64,000 bases of DNA, taken from Clostridiales bacterium. Lineage in GTDB: Bacteria; Bacillota; Clostridia; Lachnospirales; Lachnospiraceae. The translations under genes and the position numbers were made by a program. The notes under the pieces were generated by a model. The model did not search any database, was not told the origin of the DNA, and saw only the letters and a list, made by a program, of their open reading frames with translations. The stretch's first letter is position 1, and each line of letters begins with the position of its first letter. The DNA lies in the NCBI GenBank assembly GCA_022770525.1, contig JALEHN010000005.1:1-64000 (forward strand). Reading direction: 5' to 3'. Of this stretch, positions 1-9,100 are shown one piece after another.

Positions 1-1
1 A

Positions 2-1048
2 ATGCTATTCGGCGGTATATTGATGATCATCGGGCTTGTCGGGGTATCACCGGCTCTAAGGGCGGTGAACGCACCGGAAGAAATTATGCCGTTAGCCAAA
101 ACATATCTGAGGATTTATTTTTGCGGCATGATTCCGATGGCTGTTTATAATATGGGCGCAGGTATATTAAGAGCTGTCGGAGACACAAAACGGCCGCTGT
201 ATTTTTTAATTGGCGCCTGCGGGCTGAATGTTATACTGGATCTTTTGTTTATTGCAGTATTCAGGTTCGGTATCGGCGGTGCGGCGGCAGCGACAATTAT
301 ATCACAGACAGTCAGCGCTATAGGTGTAATGATTGTTCTTGCACGTACGAAAGAAGATTATTGTCTGAAGATTGAAAAACACCTTGATCATGGAATGATA
401 AAGCAAATGTTGTTGATCGGTTTCCCGGCAGGTTTTCAGGCGATGATGTATTCGGTATCCAATATGATGATGCAGGCCATGGTCAATTTGTATGGTACGG
501 ATACGATTGCGGCTTCCTCGATTTACGACAGGCTGGAAGGTTTTTTCTGGATGATATTTACAGCTTATGGTATTGCGGTAACAACATTTATGGGACAAAA
601 TTTCGGCGCATGCAAGTATGACCGGATCAAAAAAGGTGTCAGACAGTCAATAGCGGCAGGTCTTATGATGGCATGGATTTTAAGTGCAGTTTCGATCTGT
701 TTCGGACGCTATTTCTTTGCTATATTTACAAAGGATCCTATAGTTACAAAAATCGGCATTGAACTTCTATATTTTTTAATGCCGTGGTATTTCCTTTATG
801 TATTTGTGGAAATATATTCAAATACTATAAGAAGTTACGGCGATGCCGTGGTGCCGATGATCATTTGCGCGATCGGAATATGCGGTGTTCGTCTCGTCTG
901 GGGCGGCATCATGATGTTTCTTCATCAGGAAATAAAAATCGTCCTTTTTGCTTATCCGGTCAGCTGGGGGATCACAGCCGTTGCCTTTTTTATTTATTTC
1001 TTTAAAAACAGGCATAAATATTATAATAGCTATTGTTCTTTAAACTAA
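2..1048 (+). CDS. MATE family efflux transporter, 5'-truncated by window edge
   Basis: This is a polytopic membrane protein of the MATE (multidrug and toxic compound extrusion) family, which exports cationic compounds using an ion gradient. The 348 visible residues are mostly hydrophobic helices and include the family-like stretch GAGILRAVGDTKRP at about residues 53-66. Typical members have about 450 residues, so roughly 100 N-terminal residues lie outside the window and the first in-window ATG is probably not the true start. The stop is TAA at 1046-1048. The next gene starts 48 bp downstream with its own strong ribosome binding site. The substrate cannot be told from sequence. Confidence 0.85.
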   Translation: MLFGGILMIIGLVGVSPALRAVNAPEEIMPLAKTYLRIYFCGMIPMAVYNMGAGILRAVGDTKRPLYFLIGACGLNVILDLLFIAVFRFGIGGAAAATIISQTVSAIGVMIVLARTKEDYCLKIEKHLDHGMIKQMLLIGFPAGFQAMMYSVSNMMMQAMVNLYGTDTIAASSIYDRLEGFFWMIFTAYGIAVTTFMGQNFGACKYDRIKKGVRQSIAAGLMMAWILSAVSICFGRYFFAIFTKDPIVTKIGIELLYFLMPWYFLYVFVEIYSNTIRSYGDAVVPMIICAIGICGVRLVWGGIMMFLHQEIKIVLFAYPVSWGITAVAFFIYFFKNRHKYYNSYCSLN

Positions 1049-1095
1049 AAGACGATAAAATATATTAGGATATCTGTTTTTAAAGGAGGATTTGA

Positions 1096-2613
1096 ATGAA
1101 TCGACAATTAAAAGGTAAGATCAATGAATCATTGGCTTCTGTACTGCCGATCACGATGATTGTTCTCATTCTTGGGATTACAGCTGCTCCGATACCTTCC
1201 GGTATACTTGTGCTGTTTTTATTTGGCGCACTGATGCTGATTGGCGGAATGGGTATATTTACGCTGGGGGCAGATATTTCTATGATACCTATGGGAGACG
1301 GTATCGGTGTTCAGATCAGCAAAGCCAAAAAACTTGTTGTACCGATCGTATTATGTTTTACTCTTGGTGTAGTCGTAACGATAGCGGAGCCGGATCTGCA
1401 GGTTCTGGCTGAGCAGATACCTGCAATTCCAAATATGGTACTGATTCTTTCAGTGGCTGTCGGTGTCGGCTGTTTTCTTGTGATTTCTTTACTGCGCATT
1501 GTTTTAAAAATCAGATTATCTTATGTCCTTATATTTTTTTATACTATTGTTTTCATAATGGCATTTCTGGCACCGGAGGATTTTATACCGGCAGCTTTTG
1601 ATTCCGGCGGTGTGACAACAGGACCGATGACTGTGCCTTTTATTATGTCTCTTGGTATTGGTATGGCATCTATACGAAGTGATAAAGGTTCTGCCGATGA
1701 CAGTTTCGGACTTGTATCACTGTGCAGTATCGGACCAATTATTTCCGTGCTTTTGCTTGGTATCATTTATAAACCGGAATCAGCGGTATATTCTTCGGAA
1801 ACTGTGATTCATATTGAAACGACAAGAGATGCTGCAATTTATTTTTTACATGAATTTCCGGAAATGTTCCGGGAAGTAGCGATATCGCTTCTTCCGATTG
1901 TCATCATTTTTTGTATATTTCAACTGGCAGTCAGACGTTACCACAGGCACCAGGTGATGAAAATCATCAGCGGTTTTATTTATACATATGTGGGACTTGT
2001 TTTATTTCTCGTAGGAGCAAATGTCGGTTTTATGCCAATGGGGCAGTATCTCGGAGAAACGCTTGCATCTTCGGAATATAAACTTCTTCTGATCCCTGTG
2101 GGGATGGTCATCGGTTATTTTATTGTTTCGGCAGAGCCGGCGGTTCATGTTTTAAAGAAGCAGGTGGAAGAAGTTTCCAATGGCTCCATCAGCCAGAAAA
2201 TGATGGGACGAAGTTTATCTTTAGGTGTGGCAGTCTCTGTTGGTATCGCCATGCTGAGAATTCTGACAGGGATTTCAATTTTATGGTTCCTGATACCGGG
2301 GTATGCCATATCACTGATGATGACATTTTTTGTTCCTTCGCTGTTTACAGGTATTGCATTTGACTCAGGCGGTGTGGCCAGCGGACCTATGACAGCTACA
2401 TTTTTACTGCCGCTGTCGATGGGGGCATGCTCGGCACTGGGCGGAAATATTATGACAGATGCATTTGGTATTATTGCAATGGTTGCCATGACACCATTGA
2501 TCACCATACAGATGCTTGGGGCTGTCAGTGTCATAAGGACAAGAAAAGCGCAAAAATATATGGAAGCAAAAGTCAGTCAGGTTGAAGACTGTATTGTTTA
2601 TTTTGAAGATTGA
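1096..2613 (+). CDS. DUF1538 family membrane protein
   Basis: A 505-residue integral membrane protein matching the DUF1538 family, whose function is not established. It has two similar halves. Each carries AFDSGGVxxGPMTxxF, at residues 167 and 421, preceded by a PMG-containing helix, so an internal duplication like that of many secondary transporters is visible. The start at 1096 follows AAAGGAGGA. The following PII-like gene is 11 bp away, so the two are almost certainly co-transcribed. A PII-like partner is typical of channels and transporters gated by nitrogen or energy status. Family identity is fairly sure. Transport function is inference. Confidence 0.8.
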   Translation: MNRQLKGKINESLASVLPITMIVLILGITAAPIPSGILVLFLFGALMLIGGMGIFTLGADISMIPMGDGIGVQISKAKKLVVPIVLCFTLGVVVTIAEPDLQVLAEQIPAIPNMVLILSVAVGVGCFLVISLLRIVLKIRLSYVLIFFYTIVFIMAFLAPEDFIPAAFDSGGVTTGPMTVPFIMSLGIGMASIRSDKGSADDSFGLVSLCSIGPIISVLLLGIIYKPESAVYSSETVIHIETTRDAAIYFLHEFPEMFREVAISLLPIVIIFCIFQLAVRRYHRHQVMKIISGFIYTYVGLVLFLVGANVGFMPMGQYLGETLASSEYKLLLIPVGMVIGYFIVSAEPAVHVLKKQVEEVSNGSISQKMMGRSLSLGVAVSVGIAMLRILTGISILWFLIPGYAISLMMTFFVPSLFTGIAFDSGGVASGPMTATFLLPLSMGACSALGGNIMTDAFGIIAMVAMTPLITIQMLGAVSVIRTRKAQKYMEAKVSQVEDCIVYFED

Positions 2614-2624
2614 GGAGAGCGCCT

Positions 2625-3362
2625 ATGGCATTTAGAAGGAAAGTAAATAAAAATATAAAAACTGAAGATACAGATAGAGACAGTTTACCTTCTGTACAGA
2701 AGTCAAAACTGGTTATTACAATAGTCGACAGAGGATTTGGCCAGAAAATGATGGATCTTTATTCGAGACGACATATCGTATGCCACTGTCAGTGTGCCGG
2801 ACACGGTACGGCAGCATCGGATATTATGGATGTGTTTGGACTTGGTATTACGGAAAAAGACATTATTTTCAGCCTGGGAACAAAAAAAGATGTGGAAAGC
2901 TTTCTATATGAACTGAAAAATGATCTTAGAAGTTATATTGAAAGTAAGGGTGTCGTTATGAGTATTCCGCTGACAGGCATCGGCAATATGATCGGCAGTT
3001 TTATTTCAGGTGTTTCGGGAAATGTGGAAGATAACAGAAAGGAAGTCAGAGAATTGGATAAAAACAGCAGTCTTATTGTGATTACAGTGAACCAGGGGTA
3101 TACGGATGAAGTCATGAGTGCTGCGAAAGCAGCCGGTGCTATGGGCGGCACAATTTTACGTGCCCGTTGGTCGGACAGCGATATGATTAAAAACTTCTAT
3201 GGATTTGCGATGCAGCAGGAGAAGGAAGTGATTATGATTCTTGCAGGTAATGATATCCGTAATCAGATTATGGAAGCGGTTAATTCGGCATATGGTTTGA
3301 AAACAGAGGCACAGGCATTCGTATATAGCCTGGCTGTGGACAGGGCATTTAAATTGTCATAA
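2625..3362 (+). CDS. PII-like nitrogen-regulatory family protein
   Basis: A soluble 245-residue protein with two tandem PII-like (ferredoxin-fold) domains, the first starting near KLVITIVDRGFG and the second near SSLIVITVNQGYTDE. An upstream TTG overlapping the DUF1538 stop keeps the frame open, but ATG 2625 is preferred because GAGGAGA lies just before it. It is the downstream partner of the DUF1538 gene. Known PII proteins sense 2-oxoglutarate/ATP and bind membrane transporters or enzymes. A role gating the DUF1538 protein is inferred from the pairing only. A terminator follows. Confidence 0.75.
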   Translation: MAFRRKVNKNIKTEDTDRDSLPSVQKSKLVITIVDRGFGQKMMDLYSRRHIVCHCQCAGHGTAASDIMDVFGLGITEKDIIFSLGTKKDVESFLYELKNDLRSYIESKGVVMSIPLTGIGNMIGSFISGVSGNVEDNRKEVRELDKNSSLIVITVNQGYTDEVMSAAKAAGAMGGTILRARWSDSDMIKNFYGFAMQQEKEVIMILAGNDIRNQIMEAVNSAYGLKTEAQAFVYSLAVDRAFKLS

Positions 3363-3405
3363 CATATAATTAAAGGAATAACTCTGAGTAAAGAAGTGTG
3401 ATAAA

Positions 3406-3436
3406 ACATTCTGTTTTCGGACAGAATGTTTTTTTT
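3406..3436 (+). terminator. Rho-independent terminator after the DUF1538/PII pair
   Basis: Nine-base inverted arms (ACATTCTGT / ACAGAATGT) around a TTTCGG loop, followed by seven T residues. It separates the DUF1538-PII pair from the eut operon. The rest of 3437-3605 is AT-rich. A TATACT at 3548-3553 could be a -10 element for the eut operon, but no good -35 is spaced from it. Confidence 0.85.
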
Positions 3437-3605
3437 GCGGAAATTTTGCGGTCATTTTTCAGAAATTATTGAAATTCTGATTTTTAAAGAAAAATGAATA
3501 TTATTCTTTTTTTCTGACATCATAAGGTTAGCGTACAAAAGTGAGGTTATACTGTGTAAAAAGCAGAACTTTCAATATTAATTATGCTGATGGAAGGGCA
3601 GCAGA

Positions 3606-4754
3606 ATGGAGAATATTATGAATAGATTTTCTTTAAAACCCGATATCATTTTTGGAGAAGACGCTGTGGCTGTTCTTGAGACATTTAAAGAAGAACGGGT
3701 AATGGTTATAGCAGACCCGTTTATTATTGATTCAGGGATGATTGATCATGTGAAAAAGCATTTAACAGGATGCAAGATTTTTGTTTTTTCGGATGTTGTT
3801 CCGGATCCGCCGATGGAAAAAATAGCCTCAGGCATCGTCGCACTGAATGAATTTAATCCGACAGTTCTTATAGCCTGCGGCGGAGGTTCAGCCATTGACA
3901 GTGCCAAAGGTATTTATCATTATTCTGATTCGGGAAAAAGGCGTTTTATTGCAATACCGACGACAAGCGGAACGGGTTCGGAGGTCACAAAATTTGCTGT
4001 GTTTACAGATACTGCTTTAGGACAGAAATATCCGGTTGTCAGTGATAAGATGATACCGGATATGGCAATCATAGATGTGGATTTTGTAAAAACAGTGCCT
4101 GGAAAGGTTGCGGCAGATACGGGGTTTGATGTTCTGACCCACGCCGTAGAGGCTTATGTCTCGACAAGTGCAACGGTGATTACGGATGCAATGGCTGAAA
4201 AGGCTGCAGCATTGGTATTCACATATTTGAAGCGTTCCTGCGAAAACTGTGATGACCTTGAAGCAAGAGAAAAAATCCATGAAGCATCATTGCTGGCAGG
4301 CATTGCATTTAATGAAGCATCTTTAGGGCTTAACCATGCTATCGCCCATAACCTGGGTGGGCGGCTCCATATACCTCACGGGCGAATCAATGCAATGCTT
4401 TTGTGCCCGGTCATCTGGTTTAATGCAAACATCACAGGATACGGCCGGGAACAATATACTGCAGCAGCTGTTAAATATGCAAAACTGGCAAAAATATGCG
4501 GCATCAGTGCTTCAACCACAAGACAGCAGGTGCGGGGCTTTATGGAAAAAATATACAAACTGATGCGAGATCTCAAAATGCCCGTTGAATTAAAACAGGC
4601 AGGTATACAGGAAAATCAAATCAGAAAAATAGAAACAGAGGCGGTCAGGGGCGCACTTGCCGACGCATGCTTAAAGACAAACCCCAGAACTGTAAACGAA
4701 AATCAGATCAAAGAAATCATACACAAATTGAGTGAATATGAAAGAAAACAGTGA
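3606..4754 (+). CDS. eutG: Iron-containing alcohol dehydrogenase (EutG/PduQ-like)
   Basis: An NAD(H)-dependent group III alcohol dehydrogenase of 382 residues that would reduce acetaldehyde to ethanol and recycle NADH for the microcompartment. The nucleotide site GGGSAIDSAKG is visible. Predicted metal ligands are D175 and H179 in FDVLTHA, H244 in LNHAIAH, and H258 in PHG. It is the first gene of the eut operon, 94 bp before eutA. A second in-frame ATG lies at 3618. An inverted repeat (4773-4783 with 4806-4817) separates it from eutA. The assignment as EutG rests on context, since family members use many short-chain aldehydes. Confidence 0.85.
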   Translation: MENIMNRFSLKPDIIFGEDAVAVLETFKEERVMVIADPFIIDSGMIDHVKKHLTGCKIFVFSDVVPDPPMEKIASGIVALNEFNPTVLIACGGGSAIDSAKGIYHYSDSGKRRFIAIPTTSGTGSEVTKFAVFTDTALGQKYPVVSDKMIPDMAIIDVDFVKTVPGKVAADTGFDVLTHAVEAYVSTSATVITDAMAEKAAALVFTYLKRSCENCDDLEAREKIHEASLLAGIAFNEASLGLNHAIAHNLGGRLHIPHGRINAMLLCPVIWFNANITGYGREQYTAAAVKYAKLAKICGISASTTRQQVRGFMEKIYKLMRDLKMPVELKQAGIQENQIRKIETEAVRGALADACLKTNPRTVNENQIKEIIHKLSEYERKQ

Positions 4755-4772
4755 ATGAATTTGAAAGCACGT

Positions 4773-4817
4773 CGTTAAAAACCGGTAAAAAGAACGCTTT
4801 AAACAGGTTTTTTAACG
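4773..4817 (+). repeat. Inverted repeat between eutG-like gene and eutA
   Basis: CGTTAAAAACC at 4773-4783 pairs with GGTTTTTTAACG at 4806-4817 with one bulged T. The T-rich right arm makes it a possible weak terminator or attenuator inside the operon. I do not see the paired hexaloop hairpins bound by the EutV antiterminator. Confidence 0.5.
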
Positions 4818-4848
4818 AGGTAATTCCAAATTCGGTCAGGAGCAGTTT

Positions 4849-6459
4849 ATGGAAGAGGTTTTATTGAGTGCGGGTATTGATATTGGTACCAGTACGACTC
4901 AGCTTGTTTTTTCGAAGCTTAGGATCAGGAATATGGCATCGGATTTTTCGGTGCCGAGGATTGAGATTGTTGATAAGGAAATTTTTTATAAGAGCAGGAT
5001 TTATATGACGCCGCTTCTTAATGGTCAGGTGATTGATGGCGATGGCATACGGGAGATACTAAAGAAGGAGTATGCACAGGCCGGTGTATCGAAATCGCAG
5101 GTTAAAACAGGTGCTGTGATTATTACCGGAGAAACGGCAGGGAAGAGGAATGCAAAAGATATTGTGCTTAAATGTTCTGAGTTTGCCGGTGATTTTGTTG
5201 TTGCAACTGCAGGACCTGATCTGGAAAGTATTATTTCGGGAAAAGGTGCCGGTGCGGATGTTTTTTCAAAGCGTGAGCATACGTCTGTTGTTCATCTTGA
5301 TATCGGCGGAGGTACAAGTAATTTATCGGTTTTTGTCAATGGGACTTCGATGGATTGCGGATGTCTTGATATTGGCGGAAGAATTCTAAAAGTTGACAGC
5401 AGCCAATGTGTCACATATATTTCTCCGAAACTTCAAAGGCTTATAGAGCGTCATTGTCTTAAGATTCATGAGAATATGACAGTCACCGCTAAAATTTTAA
5501 AGCCGGTGCTGAAATTGCTGACAGACATCTTAAAAATGAGTGTCGGGTTGGAAGAAAAAACAGAAGATTATGATTTAATGGTGACCAATCATGGCCTTGA
5601 GAAGAATATTGATGCAGCGTATATCAGTTTTTCAGGAGGTGTTGCTGAATATATTTATGATGGAAAGGAAGAGACTGATGATTTTGCTTATGGTGATATC
5701 GGCATTCTTCTCGGAAAAGAAATAAGAAACTCTTCATTATTTAATACTAAAAAAGTATATGAAAGTGAAGAAAAAATAAGAGCGACTGTCGTTGGTGCCG
5801 GCAGCCATACGACAAAAATCAGCGGCAGTACTGTGTGGGCAGATGCAGGTATCCTGCCGCTTAAAAATATACCGATTATTAAGGTAGAGCCGCAGGAAGA
5901 ATTTACAAAAGAATATCAAATGAATTTGCAGGAGAATCGTAAGCAGTACACCCCACTGACGCAGTTTGCAAAAGAATATCAGATTAATCTTCAGTTGAAT
6001 CAGCCGCCAAGCTGTGACACCTGGCGGTCGTTTACAAAAGAACATCAGATTAATATACAGGGCATTGAAACAGCAATTATAAAAAAAAGTCACTGGTATA
6101 CATCAGATGAACTGGGCGATTTAAAACGACCTTCGGCAGCGGTAGCGTTAACAGGATTGAAATCACCTTCTTTTATTCAGGTACAGCAGTATGCAACAGC
6201 AATATGCAGGGGATTTCAAAGCGTCAGGCAATCTGATCAGCCTATGATTATTATTGTCGGTGAAGATATGGGGAAAGTTTTGGGACAGTGTCTTAGAGCA
6301 CAAGCAGGTAAAGATTGTCCGATCATCTGCCTTGACGGTATTGAACTGGAGCAGGGGGATTATATTGACATTGGAATGCCGGCGGCAGGAGGGCTGATTG
6401 TGCCTGTTGTTGTAAAGACACTGGTATTTAAGTCTGAAGAAGCGAGTACATCGATTTAG
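4849..6459 (+). CDS. eutA: Ethanolamine ammonia-lyase reactivating factor EutA
   Basis: EutA is an actin/Hsp70-fold ATPase chaperone that releases damaged cobalamin from ethanolamine ammonia-lyase. The phosphate-binding motif GIDIGTSTTQ (about residues 9-18) and the second motif LDIGGGTSNLSVF are present. The start follows AGGAG. The protein has 536 residues, longer than usual family members (about 470). The excess includes a three-fold repeat, FTKEYQMNLQ (352-361), FAKEYQINLQ (373-382) and FTKEHQINIQ (395-404), with periods of 21 and 22 residues. It precedes eutB, whose product it serves. Confidence 0.92.
   Translation: MEEVLLSAGIDIGTSTTQLVFSKLRIRNMASDFSVPRIEIVDKEIFYKSRIYMTPLLNGQVIDGDGIREILKKEYAQAGVSKSQVKTGAVIITGETAGKRNAKDIVLKCSEFAGDFVVATAGPDLESIISGKGAGADVFSKREHTSVVHLDIGGGTSNLSVFVNGTSMDCGCLDIGGRILKVDSSQCVTYISPKLQRLIERHCLKIHENMTVTAKILKPVLKLLTDILKMSVGLEEKTEDYDLMVTNHGLEKNIDAAYISFSGGVAEYIYDGKEETDDFAYGDIGILLGKEIRNSSLFNTKKVYESEEKIRATVVGAGSHTTKISGSTVWADAGILPLKNIPIIKVEPQEEFTKEYQMNLQENRKQYTPLTQFAKEYQINLQLNQPPSCDTWRSFTKEHQINIQGIETAIIKKSHWYTSDELGDLKRPSAAVALTGLKSPSFIQVQQYATAICRGFQSVRQSDQPMIIIVGEDMGKVLGQCLRAQAGKDCPIICLDGIELEQGDYIDIGMPAAGGLIVPVVVKTLVFKSEEASTSI
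5899..6060 (+). repeat. Three-copy 63/66-bp tandem repeat inside eutA
   Basis: Three diverged in-frame copies encode the consensus F(T/A)KE(Y/H)QINLQ, starting at 5902, 5965 and 6031. The intervening residues differ. The expansion accounts for most of the extra length of this EutA. Confidence 0.85.
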
Positions 6460-6544
6460 AAATAACTATACCAAGTAAAGAACAGAAAGGATTTCATCAT
6501 CTCCTTAATCCTTTTTCATTTCGAAATAACTATACCAAGTAAAG
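6459..6544. repeat. 22-bp direct repeat downstream of eutA
   Basis: GAAATAACTATACCAAGTAA plus AG occurs identically at 6459-6480 and 6523-6544, a period of 64 bp. The first copy begins at the last base of the eutA stop codon. Between them lies a hairpin, AAAGGATT (6486-6493) with AATCCTTT (6507-6514), followed by a short T run. The remainder to eutB (6545-6690) shows no gene. Confidence 0.9.
6486..6516 (+). terminator. Weak terminator-like hairpin in the eutA-eutB gap
   Basis: An eight-base stem AAAGGATT/AATCCTTT with a 13-base loop and five T residues (the last three of the arm included). It is flanked by the two 22-bp direct repeats and could tune eutBC expression relative to eutA. The stem is AT-rich, so termination would be partial. 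Confidence 0.4.
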
Positions 6545-6690
6545 ATCACAGGAATTATATTCAAAGAATAATCCGAAAATTCATTGAATACATGCATAAT
6601 TTTTACTGTTTTGCCAAATGATAATTCAGACGAAAAATCATCGGTTTCATCAGTGCAGGATGACCGAAATATAATAAGCGAGGATGACTT

Positions 6691-8055
6691 ATGAATTTAA
6701 AAACAAAATTATTTGGTCATGTATATACGTTTAAGTCGTTAAAAGAAGTGATGGCGAAAGCAAATGAGGAAAAATCCGGTGACAGACTGGCAGGGCTTGC
6801 AGCAGAAACAGCACAGGAGCGAGTTGCGGCTAAAATAGTTCTGTCTGATATAACACTTTCTGAACTGAGAAATCATCCGGCAGTACCATACGAGGAAGAC
6901 GAAGTGACAAGAATCATTCAGGATGATATTAATGAACCGATTTATAACTCAATAAAAAACTGGACTGTGGCTAAGCTTAGAGAATGGATTGTGTCAGAGA
7001 CAACAACCGGTGATGACATCAGACGTATATCCCGAGGGCTTACATCTGAAATGGTAGCCGCTGTGGCAAAGCTTATGTCAAATATGGATCTTGTTTACGG
7101 GGCATCAAAAATAAAAATCACGGCGCACTGTAATACAACCATAGGGATGCCGGGAACGCTTTCGTGCAGATTACAGCCAAATCATCCGACTGACGATCCG
7201 GAAGGCATTATGGCTTCTGCCCTTGAAGGTCTGACTTATGGTGCCGGAGATGCGCTGATTGGTCTGAACCCGGTTGATGATTCGGCGGAAAGTGTGGCAA
7301 GAGTTTTAAAACGGTTTGATGAAATCAAACATAAATTCGAAATACCGACACAAATATGCGTGCTTGCCCATGTGACAACACAGATGGCTGCGATAAAGCA
7401 GGGCGCACCGACAGATCTTATTTTTCAGTCCATCGCAGGTTCACAAAAAGGCAATGAGGCATTCGGTTTTTCAGCAGACACGCTGGCTGAAGCAAAAGCT
7501 ATGGCATTATCTAAAGGAACAGCTCAGGGACCGAATGTCATGTATTTTGAGACAGGACAGGGTTCCGAACTTTCGTCGGATGCTCATTTTGATACGGATC
7601 AGGTGACAATGGAAGCAAGATGTTATGGGTTTGCAAAGCATTTTTCGCCATTTATTGTAAATACGGTTGTCGGTTTTATTGGTCCTGAATATCTGTATGA
7701 CGGCCGTCAGGTCAGCCGTGCGGGGCTTGAAGATCATTTTATGGGAAAACTGACAGGGATATCCATGGGGTGTGATGCCTGTTATACGAATCATATGAAA
7801 GCCGACCAAAACACCATCGAAGATTTATCTGTACTTCTTACAGCGGCGGGGTGCAATTATTTTATGGGGATTCCCCATGGCGATGACGTGATGCTTAATT
7901 ATCAGACAACAGGCTTTCATGAAACGGCCGCACTCCGTGAAATTTTCGGACTGACAGCCATAGAGCCATTTTGGAAATGGTTATACAAAATGGGATTTAT
8001 TGATGATAAAGGGCGGCTGACCCCTGCAGCAGGTGATGCGTCAAGACTTTTATAG
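6691..8055 (+). CDS. eutB: Ethanolamine ammonia-lyase heavy chain EutB
   Basis: The large catalytic subunit (454 residues, normal family length) of adenosylcobalamin-dependent ethanolamine ammonia-lyase, which converts ethanolamine to acetaldehyde and ammonia. The sequence is a TIM-barrel protein with typical stretches such as IGLNPVDDSAESV and FETGQGSELSS, the latter containing a glutamate of the type that contacts substrate amino groups in this family. The start ATG follows GCGAGG. eutC begins 13 bp downstream. The enzyme should act inside the microcompartment with EutC. Confidence 0.96.
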   Translation: MNLKTKLFGHVYTFKSLKEVMAKANEEKSGDRLAGLAAETAQERVAAKIVLSDITLSELRNHPAVPYEEDEVTRIIQDDINEPIYNSIKNWTVAKLREWIVSETTTGDDIRRISRGLTSEMVAAVAKLMSNMDLVYGASKIKITAHCNTTIGMPGTLSCRLQPNHPTDDPEGIMASALEGLTYGAGDALIGLNPVDDSAESVARVLKRFDEIKHKFEIPTQICVLAHVTTQMAAIKQGAPTDLIFQSIAGSQKGNEAFGFSADTLAEAKAMALSKGTAQGPNVMYFETGQGSELSSDAHFDTDQVTMEARCYGFAKHFSPFIVNTVVGFIGPEYLYDGRQVSRAGLEDHFMGKLTGISMGCDACYTNHMKADQNTIEDLSVLLTAAGCNYFMGIPHGDDVMLNYQTTGFHETAALREIFGLTAIEPFWKWLYKMGFIDDKGRLTPAAGDASRLL

Positions 8056-8068
8056 GAGGTAAAATACA

Positions 8069-9046
8069 GTGGATGAACAACAGATTCAGTTAATTGTAAA
8101 TCAGCTGGTGAATCAGCTGACTAAAGAAAAAAAATCCTGTAAAGCACAAAAAACATGGACAGCCATAGAAAATGATGAAAAGTCATCAGGGGATTCATTT
8201 TATAAAATATCTGAAAAGTCATCAGGGGATTCATTTTATAAAATAGCTGAAAAATCATCAGATACGGATTTTAGAGACACTGTTACAGAAGATTTAACAG
8301 ATATAGATATTCGAAAATGGTATCTGGTGGATCAGCCGCTGAAGCCGGAAATATTTAAGGAAATGAAAGCTAAAACGCCGGCACGGATTGGTGTCGGACG
8401 TGCCGGTGCGCGGTATAAAACAAAGACGATGCTCAGGTTTGCAGCAGATCACGCCGCCGCTCAGGATACGGTATTTTCTGATGTATCAGAAGATTTTGTT
8501 AAAGAACATCATATGATACCGGTCAAAACACTTTGTAAAGATAAGGATGAATATCTGACAAGACCTGATCTTGGCAGGCGTTTTTCCGATGAGGAAAAAG
8601 CTGTCATCGAAAAAGTATGCAAAAAGAATTCGGATTGTTTGATTGTCGTCGGTGACGGACTTTCTTCAGCAGCCATTGAGGCCAATGTAGGCGATATGCT
8701 GCCGGCATTAAAGCAGGGACTTGAAACACACGGCATCCACACAGGTGATGTATTGTTTATTAAGTATGCCCGCGTTGGCGCAATGGATGACATTGGGGAG
8801 ATCACAGACGCAAAGGTCATCTGCATGCTCGTCGGTGAAAGACCGGGGCTTGTAACGGCAGAATCGATGTCTGCGTATATCACTTATATGCCGAAACACG
8901 GTATTGCCGAGTCAAAACGTACGGTCATTTCAAATATTCATCGGGGCGGTACTAATCCTTCCGAAGCCGGGGCACATGCGGCAGAGCTGATTGTAAAAAT
9001 GCTTGAGAAAAAAGCTTCGGGAATCGATTTGAAACTTCTTGGTTAA
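8069..9046 (+). CDS. eutC: Ethanolamine ammonia-lyase light chain EutC
   Basis: The small subunit (325 residues) forms the cobalamin-binding Rossmann-like part of the lyase. The core begins near [11 protein letters not shown], and family stretches such as [14 protein letters not shown] and [14 protein letters not shown] are present. The start is GTG at 8069 behind a perfect AGGAGG at 8055-8060. The N-terminal extension contains a duplicated 12-residue unit [11 protein letters not shown](S/A), at residues 37-48 and 49-60, followed by a partial third copy. N-terminal segments of EutC are known to carry microcompartment-targeting signals, so this expansion lies in the tag/linker region. Confidence 0.95.
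   Translation: MDEQQIQLIVNQLVNQLTKEKKSCKAQKTWTAIENDEKSSGDSFYKISEKSSGDSFYKIAEKSSDTDFRDTVTEDLTDIDIRKWYLVDQPLKPEIFKEMKAKTPARIGVGRAGARYKTKTMLRFAADHAAAQDTVFSDVSEDFVKEHHMIPVKTLCKDKDEYLTRPDLGRRFSDEEKAVIEKVCKKNSDCLIVVGDGLSSAAIEANVGDMLPALKQGLETHGIHTGDVLFIKYARVGAMDDIGEITDAKVICMLVGERPGLVTAESMSAYITYMPKHGIAESKRTVISNIHRGGTNPSEAGAHAAELIVKMLEKKASGIDLKLLG
8177..8260 (+). repeat. 36-bp tandem repeat in the eutC N-terminal linker
   Basis: Two near-identical 36-bp units (8177-8212 and 8213-8248) plus the first 12 bases of a third (GAAAAATCATCA). The reading frame is kept, giving [12 protein letters not shown] then [12 protein letters not shown] then EKSS. Confidence 0.92.
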
Positions 9047-9100
9047 GGGTTTATAAAAATTCAGGCATATTAAAATGAATAATAGGATGAGGTGAATCTT

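Noticed and set aside
6459-6544. EutV (ANTAR) dual-hairpin antitermination site
   Set aside because: The 22-bp direct repeats have only a three-base stem around a hexaloop, too weak for the known paired hairpins, and no eutV/eutW gene is present.
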